Under the pieces are notes generated by a model, which was not told where the DNA came from, made no database searches, and saw only the letters and a program-made list of their open reading frames with translations. Below, piece by piece: positions 36,392 through 44,145 of a DNA stretch of 64,000 bases. Position numbers and translations under genes: made by a program. The number at the start of each line of letters is the position of its first letter. The stretch's first letter is position 1. The DNA is from an uncultured bacterium (lineage in GTDB: Bacteria > Krumholzibacteriota > Krumholzibacteriia > LZORAL124-64-63): assembly GCA_903912525.1 (NCBI GenBank), contig CAIWHK010000032.1:310001-374000 (forward strand). The letters are read 5' to 3'.

Positions 36392-39300
36392 CTATTTGAC
36401 CAACGTCAGCTTCGTCACGTCGCCTCCGTCCGGCGCCGTCAGCCGCGCGTAGTACACGCCGCTGGCAAGCTTCCGGCCGCGGTCATCGACGCCCGCCCAG
36501 ACCATGGTATGACGCCCCACGGTCATCTCGCCGTCGGCCAACGTCGCCACGGCGCGGCCCAGCGCATCGTGGATCACGACGCGCACGTGCCCGGCGCGGG
36601 CCAGGTCAAGTGCGATCGTGGTCTGCGGGTTGAACGGGTTCGGGTACGCGCCGGCCAGGCGGCTCTGCCTGGGCACGTCACCCGGGTCGACAGCCGTCAC
36701 GCCGTCGGCGAAGCCCAGCTTGAATGCGGCTGCGCCGGCGCCCAGGTCCTGGCGATGGACCACCAGGCAGTAGTACGCCGCCGTGGCCACCGTGAACGAG
36801 ACCTGCTCGCCCTGTCCGGCCGTGCCCGAGGCCCCGAGGGCCGTCGCGTTTGTCGGGCCCTGGTACACCGTGCCCGCGCGATGCACCGCCAGGTCCAGGT
36901 TGGCCGACGACTGGTTGATCAGGCTGATCGCGTAGGTGCCCGGGGCCAGGTAGACCTCGAACAGCGTCACCAGGCCCCCGCTGGGCACCTGGTACGGACC
37001 CATGTAGCCGTACGGGGCGCCCAGGTAGGTCGACGCTGCGACGTGGGCCTTGTACGAACCGCTGCCGCTGCTGCCGAGGACGCCGACATCGTAGTCCGCG
37101 AACGCGGTGTTGTTGTAGTCGACCAGCACGTAGTCGCACACCGACCCGGCCAGGTACGAACCGACGAGGCTGCCCCCGAAGCCGTTCTTGGCGCCGGTGC
37201 TCGCCGTGTGCAGGCGGATGTCGTAGTCGGCCGCCGCCGGCGGCAGGACCGCCAGGGCCTTCCACCAACCGCCGCCGGTGCCGACCAGGCGCAGGCCGTC
37301 GCAGTTGTACCAGCGCGCCTCGCCGGTGGTCACTTCGTTCCAGCCGCCGGTACGCGACGGCGGGGTCGCGCGCACGGCGGTGGCGCCCGGCGCCAGGCGC
37401 GCGGGTTTCCAGATCCACTGCTCGCCGCGGACGTTGTTGGTCTCGCTGGTCTCCTCGACCGCATCGTGGCCGTCAACGCGCAGGGCCAGCGTGTGACGGC
37501 CGCCGCTGAGCGGGTAGCCCCACGACCAGTTGTACGCGCCCATCCATCCCGAAGGCGCATTCGTCCATGAGAGCCAGGTCACATCCGCGCCGTCGCGCTG
37601 GATGTACGCCGGCACCGCCGACGCCACCGGCCCGTAGTTCTGGGCACCCAGGTTGAAGTACGTCACGTTCGGCGCGCTGCCGAGCGTGTCGGGCACCGCG
37701 CAGGTCGTGGCCGTACCGTCGGCCAGCGATCGCGGCGTCAGGGCTGCGTACCAGCCCGCGGGTGCGTACGGCGCCAGGTCGGGCGGCGTCGTCGACACTT
37801 CGATCGTCACGTTCATCGCCGCTGAACCGCTCGTGGGATCGCGATAGACGGCGATGCCGTACCATCCGGTCGTCGCGAGGGTTGCCGCCACGCGCGCCCG
37901 ACCGCTGGCATCGGTCTGCGCGCTGCCGACGATGCTGCCGGCGGTAACGCCGCTCGTCAACGTGCCGGTCGTGTAGGTCGCATTCAGCAGCACCACCTTC
38001 AGCGGGCCGGCGGCGGGGTCACAGGCGACCGTCACGCTTACCGGGCCGACCGAGGCGACCGGCACGCTGAACTCGCGCAGCAGGATCGGCACGCCAGTGC
38101 CCATGGCCACGGTCACCGAGTCGCCGAAGGCCATGCCCGAGCTCTGCGCATGGAAGGCGTGGTAGGCGACCGCTTCGGTGGTCGAGCCGAGCACGCCCAC
38201 GTCGAAGTTCGCCGACCCGTCGACGTTGCGGTTCGCGAGCACGACGTCCAACCGGCCGGCCACCTGCGCGGTGTAGCCGATGTTGGCGCCGAAGCCGTCC
38301 GTGGAGCCGGCCGAGGCGACGTGCAGGCGCGCGTCCACGTTCTTCGTGTTGTCATCCGCCCACAGGGCCATGGCGTGCCACCAGCCGCCGGCTGTGGGCA
38401 TGCGCAGGCCGTCGCAGTTGTACCAGAGCGTTCCCGAGGCCTCGGACCAGCCGCCGGTCGACAACGGAGTGCTGCGCGTGAACGTGGCGTTCGCAGCCAC
38501 CGGCAGCGGCGTCCAGACATACTGGGCGCCGGCGTTGTTGTTCGCCTCGTCCGTCTCGGCGATCAGGTCGGTGGCGTCGTGCACGAACGTGAATGTATGG
38601 CGCCCGTAGGGGACGATCACCGGGCCCCAGTTGTTGGCGCGGTAATAGCCGCCCGCGCCGATCGCGCTCCAGTACACCGAGTTCGCGGTGGCGCCGTCGA
38701 CGTGCAACTGGCCGTAGAAGCCGCTGCTCGTGGTGACTTCGCCCTGGTTCAGGCCGAACATGTTCCAGTAGGTGGAGCCGCCGCCGGTCAGCGTCGGCGA
38801 GAGGGTGCACGCGCTCGGGGTCGCGTCGTTGGTTGCACGCGGCACCACCGTGGCATCCCAGCCCGCAGCCAGGTACGGCGCCAGGTCGGCAGGTTCCGGC
38901 GCGCGGACGATGAAGGGCCCGAACGACCCGTAGCCGGCGGCCCAGTTCCCGGCGCGGTCCACCGCCCGGATGTTGAACCAGTACGTGCCGGGCACCAGCG
39001 CGGTGGACGTCCATGTCGTCACGTTGCCGATGTCCTGGACCGGTGTCGGAATGCCGGCCGCTCCGGTGCTGATGAACAGGCCGTAGCCCGCGATGCCCGA
39101 GTAGTTGTCCGTCGCCGCCGTCCAGGTGAAGGTCGGCGTGTTGTCCGGCGAACTGACGTTGATGACGTGGCTGGGCGACGCCAGGTTCGTGACGGTGCCC
39201 GGCACGGCGGTGTCGAGGGTGTAGCCGCAGTTGGCCGCCGTCGCCCAGAACGCCGACTTGTACGACGGGTAGCGGACCGCGAACTCGTTCAGGAAGTTCT

Positions 39301-40747
39301 GCGACCCGGTCGGGTTGTCCAGGGCGTTGATCGCGTAGGCCGTGGCGACGCCCATGTTCAGCTCGTCGGTGAACGTGCCGTAGACGCCGTGGCTGTCCTG
39401 AGCGCCGTCGGAGATGTCCTGCAGGAGCGCGGCGATGAAGCCCTCGGTCAGCAGCGGGTCGCCGTACGTCCCGCCCCAGCAGTCGGCGAGCGCCTCCGCG
39501 CTGGTCGCAGCCAGGGGCGTCACTCCGTAGTAGCCGGGCATCCAGTTGCCGACGGCCCAGCTGTGGAACTGCGCCCAGCCCTCGAGCCAGGCGATGGACT
39601 GCGACTCGCTGCACCAGAAGCAATGCCCGCAGTCACCGCCGTCGCACACCCCGTTGCAGTAGTCGAACGGTTCCCACGAGGCGATCTCATGGTCGAACCA
39701 GTGGCCGTACTCGTGCCACAGGCACCCGTCGTTCCAGTTGAAGTCGGTGCGGATCTGGATGCGACCACCGGGGCTGCAGTTCGGCCACGCGGCCGACGGC
39801 CACTCGACGCGGCACTTCGAGACGTCGTAGCCCAGGTTGTTGTCGCACACCCAGGCGCGGGTGGCGTTCGTGAACTGGAACACCGCCGGGTGCAGTTCAT
39901 CGGCGGCCGGCTCGAAGGTGCCGAAGTCCAGGTCCGTCCCCGCGTAGTTCGATTGGACGCCGGTAGCCCACGCGTAGTTGCCGCCGCTGGTGGGCTCATA
40001 GGTGTCCACGCGCCCGTTCGTCAACTCGATGCGCACGTAGATGTCCGGATCGTCGAAGAGGTCGACGAGCAGCGTCTCGACCGACAGGCTGAAGTAGCCG
40101 TCGAAGTTGGTGCTGCCGGTGCCCATGAGCTGGTCGACGATGCCGTCCTCGTCCCACACCTGCACCAGCGCCGAGTGGGCGGGCAGCCACAGGCCGCCCT
40201 CGCGCGGCGCGCCGAAGCGGCCGCGCACCGTGACCAGGCGCTTGGCGTCGGACGGCGGCACGGTCACCGGGTTCGCCAGCGCGCTATCCTGCAGTTTCGG
40301 GTCCGGGTTGCCCGGGGGCACCTGGCCGTCCGGCACCCGCCGCACGGCGCCGCCCTCGGTCATGTTGCGCACGTTGCGCGCGGAAAGGTCGATCGGGAAC
40401 TTGATCTCGCCGCCCTTGAACCGGCAGGAGAACATCAACCGCTGGTCCGGGTCCAGGGCCAGCGCGCTGAACTCGACCGTCAACCGGTCGCCGGCCTTGA
40501 CCGTGCCGGCGGCGGGCGCCGCCTTCATCACCGGCACCCAGCCATCGCCGGCCACGGCGAAGTCGGACAGCATGCCGGGCTCTCCACACGTGATTTCCAG
40601 GCGGCCTGCGTACGTGTCGCCGCTGCCCAGCGCGACGAACGGCGAGACCAGGCGGACCGTGATGTCCGCGCCGATGTCGGCCATCGCCGGCACCGCCAGC
40701 GCCAGGAGCGCCGCCAACACCGGCAGTATGAGGATGCGTCGGTTCAT
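36392..40747 (-). CDS. Large secreted protein with HEYGH metalloprotease-like site, duplicated modules and C-terminal sorting domain
   Basis: 1451 aa; family not recognised. Order: signal peptide (1-23, VLAALLALAVPAMA); a beta-rich N-terminal part; an HExxH zinc-protease signature HEYGH at 345-349 with a candidate third ligand Glu389 in WLEGWAQF (39713 and about 39580 on the DNA); a Cys-rich insert between them (CNGVCDGGDCGHCFWC, about 364-379); a fibronectin-like segment (about 515-615); two similar ~360-residue modules, each opening DLAPY and containing RHT, ETNN/EANN and WYNCDGLR (about 620-982 and 989-1347, CARDB-like start); and a YPNPFNP-containing FlgD/T9SS-type sorting domain (1367-1451). 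ATG 40747 is chosen for its AGGAGG site; GTG 40756 is an alternative. It is probably a surface or extracellular protease. The enzymatic role is inferred from the motif only. Confidence 0.8.
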   Translation of the reverse strand: MNRRILILPVLAALLALAVPAMADIGADITVRLVSPFVALGSGDTYAGRLEITCGEPGMLSDFAVAGDGWVPVMKAAPAAGTVKAGDRLTVEFSALALDPDQRLMFSCRFKGGEIKFPIDLSARNVRNMTEGGAVRRVPDGQVPPGNPDPKLQDSALANPVTVPPSDAKRLVTVRGRFGAPREGGLWLPAHSALVQVWDEDGIVDQLMGTGSTNFDGYFSLSVETLLVDLFDDPDIYVRIELTNGRVDTYEPTSGGNYAWATGVQSNYAGTDLDFGTFEPAADELHPAVFQFTNATRAWVCDNNLGYDVSKCRVEWPSAAWPNCSPGGRIQIRTDFNWNDGCLWHEYGHWFDHEIASWEPFDYCNGVCDGGDCGHCFWCSESQSIAWLEGWAQFHSWAVGNWMPGYYGVTPLAATSAEALADCWGGTYGDPLLTEGFIAALLQDISDGAQDSHGVYGTFTDELNMGVATAYAINALDNPTGSQNFLNEFAVRYPSYKSAFWATAANCGYTLDTAVPGTVTNLASPSHVINVSSPDNTPTFTWTAATDNYSGIAGYGLFISTGAAGIPTPVQDIGNVTTWTSTALVPGTYWFNIRAVDRAGNWAAGYGSFGPFIVRAPEPADLAPYLAAGWDATVVPRATNDATPSACTLSPTLTGGGSTYWNMFGLNQGEVTTSSGFYGQLHVDGATANSVYWSAIGAGGYYRANNWGPVIVPYGRHTFTFVHDATDLIAETDEANNNAGAQYVWTPLPVAANATFTRSTPLSTGGWSEASGTLWYNCDGLRMPTAGGWWHAMALWADDNTKNVDARLHVASAGSTDGFGANIGYTAQVAGRLDVVLANRNVDGSANFDVGVLGSTTEAVAYHAFHAQSSGMAFGDSVTVAMGTGVPILLREFSVPVASVGPVSVTVACDPAAGPLKVVLLNATYTTGTLTSGVTAGSIVGSAQTDASGRARVAATLATTGWYGIAVYRDPTSGSAAMNVTIEVSTTPPDLAPYAPAGWYAALTPRSLADGTATTCAVPDTLGSAPNVTYFNLGAQNYGPVASAVPAYIQRDGADVTWLSWTNAPSGWMGAYNWSWGYPLSGGRHTLALRVDGHDAVEETSETNNVRGEQWIWKPARLAPGATAVRATPPSRTGGWNEVTTGEARWYNCDGLRLVGTGGGWWKALAVLPPAAADYDIRLHTASTGAKNGFGGSLVGSYLAGSVCDYVLVDYNNTAFADYDVGVLGSSGSGSYKAHVAASTYLGAPYGYMGPYQVPSGGLVTLFEVYLAPGTYAISLINQSSANLDLAVHRAGTVYQGPTNATALGASGTAGQGEQVSFTVATAAYYCLVVHRQDLGAGAAAFKLGFADGVTAVDPGDVPRQSRLAGAYPNPFNPQTTIALDLARAGHVRVVIHDALGRAVATLADGEMTVGRHTMVWAGVDDRGRKLASGVYYARLTAPDGGDVTKLTLVK

Positions 40748-40759
40748 GGTCGCCACCTC

Positions 40760-41287
40760 CTAGCGTTCGTTGGCGGGCACGGGACGCGGCGTCGTCGGCG
40801 GCACGGGCGCCGGCGGATTGGTGATCAGGTTCATGTCGGCGTTGATCTGCGCCGCAAGCGCGTCGTTGCCGGCGCGCCGCGCGTGATCGGCCTGGATGCC
40901 GAGGATCGTCAACTCGGTCGCCTGCTTCAGCCCGGCGATCTGCGCCATGATCGCCTGCTGCGAGGTCTCGTCCGCTGCCTGCGCGGCCCGCTCGGCCAAC
41001 GCGGCCACGGCGGCGTCACCGGCCGCCAGCGCGGCCTCGATCTCGACCATCATCGGCGAGAGGGCGCGCGCCGGAGGCGTCGGGACCACGGCTGCCGTCG
41101 GCACGATCTCGACGCCGGCCTGGATCTCGGCCTGGTTGATCTCGAGGTCGGGCATCGCGGGCGGAGAGGCGACGACGGGCGGATCCACCGGAGTCTGGGC
41201 CGACGGCTCGTCGGCCAGGGTCGGCAAGGCCAGAAGAGCCAGGACGGCGCCGGCGATCATGATGCGGGCGGTGCGACGGTTGGACAT
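40760..41287 (-). CDS. Small secreted Ala-rich protein of unknown function
   Basis: Not recognised. 175 aa with a signal peptide (RIMIAGAVLALLALPTLA, cleavage near residue 24). A Pro/Val-rich stretch is followed by an Ala/Gln-rich helical region (about 80-155, heptad-like EIEAALAAGDAAVAALAERA) and a Pro-rich C-terminus (PPAPVPPTTPRPVPANER). An AGGGGGA site precedes ATG 41287. It stops 12 nt before the start of the large HEYGH protein, so the two are co-transcribed and may interact, for example as inhibitor, chaperone or anchor. That link is inference from position only. Confidence 0.7.
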   Translation of the reverse strand: MSNRRTARIMIAGAVLALLALPTLADEPSAQTPVDPPVVASPPAMPDLEINQAEIQAGVEIVPTAAVVPTPPARALSPMMVEIEAALAAGDAAVAALAERAAQAADETSQQAIMAQIAGLKQATELTILGIQADHARRAGNDALAAQINADMNLITNPPAPVPPTTPRPVPANER

Positions 41288-41300
41288 GGCCTTCCCCCTG

Positions 41301-41330
41301 GGAATACGGACACACTTGGAATACGGACAC
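41301..41330. repeat. 13-bp direct repeat in the leader of the secreted-protein operon
   Basis: GGAATACGGACAC occurs at 41301-41313 and 41318-41330 (period 17), each followed by a nearby TTGG. It lies between the predicted promoter and the start at 41287. Confidence 0.8.
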
Positions 41331-41354
41331 TTGGCGAGCGGGGCTGTGGCGACG

Positions 41355-41382
41355 ATTTTGATCGCTGATATGCATTTGTCAA
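41355..41382 (-). promoter_or_regulatory. Candidate promoter for the secreted HEYGH-protein operon
   Basis: On the minus strand a perfect TTGACA (41377-41382) is followed by a 16-nt spacer and CAAAAT (41355-41360, four of six). It gives a leader of about 60 nt before ATG 41287. The region is distinctly AT-richer than its surroundings. Confidence 0.5.
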
Positions 41383-41403
41383 CGGGACAGATTCGCCGAC
41401 GCA

Positions 41404-41433
41404 TTAACGTGTTGCATGACAATTGGATATACG
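41404..41433 (+). promoter_or_regulatory. Candidate promoter for the metal-uptake locus
   Basis: TTAACG (41404-41409), an 18-nt spacer and TATACG (41428-41433) match the consensus at four positions each. A small palindrome (TTGCATGACAA, about 41412-41422) lies in the spacer and could bind a regulator. No convincing Zur or Fur box was identified. Confidence 0.35.
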
Positions 41434-41501
41434 GTTCGCCATCGTCCCTGAACAAGTCGTGGCAGCCGCGGCGCCGCCTCGTCTCCCGGTCGCCCTTGCC
41501 G

Positions 41502-41849
41502 ATGCCGGCCATTGCACGTACCGTGGCTCGCATGTGCCGCGACCTGGACACCGCCCGGCCTTTCGCCGGGACCCGGAATACCGCCCTGGCCCTGCTGGCC
41601 GCGGCGGCGCTCCTGCTGTCCCCACTCGCCGCGGACATCCACCACCATGGGTCGGACAGCCGGGCCGGCGACGACACCGGCTGCAGCGCCTGCCTCTGGC
41701 AGTCGCAGCACGTGGCCGCCCTGGTCACGGCGCCAGCGCCCGCGCTCGCAACGGTCGCCTTGCTGGCGGCCCCTGTCGCCCGGCTTCGCCACCCCCATGC
41801 CGAACTGCCGCGCCCGGCAGCCCGCGCCCCGCCCGCTCTCCACGCCTGA
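41502..41849 (+). CDS. Small exported His/Cys protein, probably metal-related (DUF2946-like)
   Basis: 115 aa if started at ATG 41502 (105 aa from ATG 41532; neither has a clear ribosome site). A single hydrophobic signal/anchor helix (TALALLAAAALLLSPLAA) is followed by DIHHHGSDSRAGDDTGCSACLWQSQH, a His triad plus CxxC arrangement able to bind metal. A second hydrophobic stretch and a Pro/Ala-rich tail with further His residues follow. Similar short proteins occur beside metal transport genes. Here it is the first gene before a beta-barrel protein and a ZnuA/ZnuB pair. The exact family assignment is uncertain. Confidence 0.6.
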   Translation: MPAIARTVARMCRDLDTARPFAGTRNTALALLAAAALLLSPLAADIHHHGSDSRAGDDTGCSACLWQSQHVAALVTAPAPALATVALLAAPVARLRHPHAELPRPAARAPPALHA

Positions 41850-41975
41850 CGCATTCCTGACACGATGCGAGATGCGACCCGGGACGCCCCCGGGAAGCTG
41901 GTATCGTCGCCTGCCCGCGCGCCGCCCGTTTCCGGGCGCCCCGCCGACCGGCGACCGACGTGGAGGTCCCACCAT

Positions 41976-43133
41976 ATGCCCATGCACGCCCTGCGGCGCC
42001 TGCCGGTCCTCGTGGCCGGAGTGGCCGCTATCTTCTGTTGCCTGCCGACAGGCGCCCGCGCCGGCGCCGGCAACCCGAACCTGTCGATCATCGCCCAGCC
42101 CCGCCTGACGGTGAGCAGCAATCCGGATGACCCGGCCCGCGATCGCCCCGTCTGGGACATCGGCGAGACCGAGATCATGCTCGACGACTACCTGAACCCG
42201 TACGTTCGCGGCAGCGTCGTCTTCGCCTATGCCGAGGACGAAGGCCTGGGCCTCGAGGAAGGCTATGTCGACGTGGTTCGCGGCCTGCCCGGCACCCTGA
42301 ACCTGCGCGTCGGCAAGTGGCGCTCCGCGTTCGGCAAGCTGAACCCGCAGCACCCGCACACGCAGCCGTTCGCCGAGCGCTTCGCGGTGCTCAGCGCCTT
42401 CCTGCCCGGCGACGAGTCGCTGAACGAGACCGGGCTGCAGGCCTCGGTGCGGCTGCCCGCGCCCGGCGACATCGCCCTCACCGCGTCGGCGGACTGGATG
42501 CAGGGCGATTCGTTCCGGCGGGATCGCGCGTCGTCCGGCCTGGAGTCCGACCCTCTCGACATCGTCGGCGGCATTGGCGATCGCGTCGATGAACCGCGTC
42601 CCGCCGTGCTCGGGCGCCTCAGCGCGTTCGCGCCGCTCGGGGAACGCTCGGGGCTCGAACTGGGGATGTCGGCCACCGAGGGCACCAACAACGTCGCCGC
42701 CGGCACGCGTACGCGCGTCGTCGGGTTCGACGCGAAGGCCAAGCTGTGGCGGAGCGAGCGGTCATACATCGTGCTGCAGGCCGAGGCGCTCAAGCTGACC
42801 CGCGAGGATGCCGGTTGGGACGGCGCCGCGTATACGAACGACGAAGTGGCGCCGTGGGGCTGGTACGCTTTCGCCGACTGGAACCTGGATCCACGCTGGA
42901 ACCTGGGCGCCTCGTACGAACGCTGGCAGCAGGATGCGGCCGACCCCGGCTGGAACCGCGCCACCGGCCTGTTCGCCGGCTTCGCCCTGATGGAGGAGAC
43001 CACGGCGCTGCGGATGGATTGGCGCCACGAACAGGCCGCGGCGCTGCCGGGCGAAGACGATCCGTCGGCCATCGACACGGTGACGCTGCGCGTCATCTGG
43101 TCGATGGGACCCCACAAGGCACACCAGTTCTAG
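41976..43133 (+). CDS. Outer-membrane beta-barrel protein of a metal-uptake locus
   Basis: 385-aa exported protein. The signal peptide (about 1-30) ends in TGARAGAG. The rest alternates in the way of a porin-type barrel, with NLRVGKWRSAFGKLNPQHPH, GLELGMSATEG, SYIVLQAEALKLTRE, WGWYAFADWNLDPRWNLGASYERW and a C-terminal Phe after a final strand (TLRVIWSMGP...HQF), the usual signal for BAM insertion. No TonB box or plug was recognised. It lies 10 nt upstream of the metal-binding protein gene, so it probably passes metal or a chelate through the outer membrane. A GGAGGT site stands 8 nt before ATG 41976. Confidence 0.78.
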   Translation: MPMHALRRLPVLVAGVAAIFCCLPTGARAGAGNPNLSIIAQPRLTVSSNPDDPARDRPVWDIGETEIMLDDYLNPYVRGSVVFAYAEDEGLGLEEGYVDVVRGLPGTLNLRVGKWRSAFGKLNPQHPHTQPFAERFAVLSAFLPGDESLNETGLQASVRLPAPGDIALTASADWMQGDSFRRDRASSGLESDPLDIVGGIGDRVDEPRPAVLGRLSAFAPLGERSGLELGMSATEGTNNVAAGTRTRVVGFDAKAKLWRSERSYIVLQAEALKLTREDAGWDGAAYTNDEVAPWGWYAFADWNLDPRWNLGASYERWQQDAADPGWNRATGLFAGFALMEETTALRMDWRHEQAAALPGEDDPSAIDTVTLRVIWSMGPHKAHQF

Positions 43134-43142
43134 GAGGACGAC

Positions 43143-43988
43143 ATGAGGAACCTGCTGCGACACCGGTTGCGCCGGCTGGGCGCGACCTCGGCCATCGTCG
43201 GCCTGCTGCTGGCCTTGTCCGGGAACACGACGGCCACCGCGGGCGAGAGCCGCCTGCGCGTGATCGCCTCCACCACCGACCTCGGCTCGATCGCGGCCGC
43301 GGTCGGCGGCGACCGCGTCGAGGTCGCGACCATCGCCCGGCCGGGCTCGGACGTGCACCGCGTCGAGGTCCTGCCCTCGTACATGGTGCGCGTGGCACGC
43401 GCCGATGTGTACCTGAAGGTGGGACTGGCGCTCGACGCCTGGGCCGACCAGATCATCGACGGTTCACGCAACACGAAGATCACGGTGGTCGACTGTTCAC
43501 GGCCCATCACGCCGCTGGACAGGCCGGCCGGCCGCGTCGACGGCCGCGCGGGCGACGTGCATCCGGACGGCAATCCCCACTACTGGCTGGACCCGCGCAA
43601 CGGCGCGTTGGTGGCGCAGGAGATCGCCAGCGCCCTCGGGAAGCGGGACCCGGCGCACGCCGCGGAATTCACGACGCGCGCCGAGGCCTTCGGCGCCGAG
43701 TGCCGCGCCCGCCATCAGGCAGTTGCGACAAGGCTGGCGGCCCTGCCGGTGCGCGAGATCCTGACCTACCACTCGTCGTGGGTCTACCTTGTCGCTGCGA
43801 CGGGACTGACGGTGGGCGCGACGGTGGAACCGGTGCCAGGCATCCCCCCGACCGGCGCGCACCTGCAGAAACTGGTCGACCTGGTCAAGGCGCGCGGCAT
43901 CCGCGTGCTGCTGCAGGAACCGTACTTCCCGGACGATGCCGCCGCCTTCCTGGCGCGCCAGACAGGGTTGCGAACCGTGAAGGTGTAA
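43143..43988 (+). CDS. znuA: Metal (Zn/Mn) ABC transporter substrate-binding protein, shortened by an in-frame stop
   Basis: Periplasmic cluster A-I (ZnuA/TroA-like) binding protein, 281 aa as read. Signal peptide about 1-33; mature start RLRVIASTTDLGSIAAAVGGDRVEV. Candidate metal ligands are His72 (SDVHRVEV), His140/His146 (DVHPDGNPHYWLDP), His210 (TYHSSWVYL) and Glu259 or the nearby Asp residues (LLQEPYFPDD). The reading frame stops at TAA 43986-43988, right after RTVKV. The same frame continues for 25 codons to TGA 44066 with SCDDATAGSYLAHFDAVAGA, which is the normal C-terminal helix of this family. A single CAA-to-TAA change would explain this. The protein may be truncated yet functional, read through, or a recent pseudogene. 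Confidence 0.85.
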   Translation: MRNLLRHRLRRLGATSAIVGLLLALSGNTTATAGESRLRVIASTTDLGSIAAAVGGDRVEVATIARPGSDVHRVEVLPSYMVRVARADVYLKVGLALDAWADQIIDGSRNTKITVVDCSRPITPLDRPAGRVDGRAGDVHPDGNPHYWLDPRNGALVAQEIASALGKRDPAHAAEFTTRAEAFGAECRARHQAVATRLAALPVREILTYHSSWVYLVAATGLTVGATVEPVPGIPPTGAHLQKLVDLVKARGIRVLLQEPYFPDDAAAFLARQTGLRTVKV

Positions 43989-44066
43989 CCGTCGTGCGAC
44001 GATGCGACGGCCGGCAGCTACCTGGCGCACTTCGACGCCGTGGCGGGCGCGATCGCCGCGCCCTGA
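43989..44066 (+). other. Orphaned C-terminal coding segment of znuA beyond the in-frame stop
   Basis: Twenty-five sense codons and TGA 44064-44066 in frame with znuA. The encoded SYLAHFDAVAGAIAAP matches the final helix expected in ZnuA-like proteins, so the TAA at 43986 interrupts what was recently a 307-codon gene. Confidence 0.75.
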
Positions 44067-44075
44067 CCCGATAGC

Positions 44076-44136
44076 CGGTGGTGGCGGTGTCGCGCATGGA
44101 GCGCCGGCCCCGCCACCGCCACGCCCCTACCGAAAG
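44076..44136 (+). repeat. Inverted repeat between znuA and znuB
   Basis: GGTGGTGGCGG (about 44080-44090) pairs at ten of eleven positions with CCGCCACCGCC (about 44110-44120), forming a possible stem-loop in the 79-nt gap. It might modulate expression of the permease relative to the binding protein. Confidence 0.45.
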
Positions 44137-44145
44137 CGGGGTCCC

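Noticed and set aside
41395-41440. Zur or Fur operator before the metal-uptake genes
   Set aside because: The AT-richer stretch has only a short TTGCATGACAA palindrome; it does not match known Zur or Fur boxes well enough to call.
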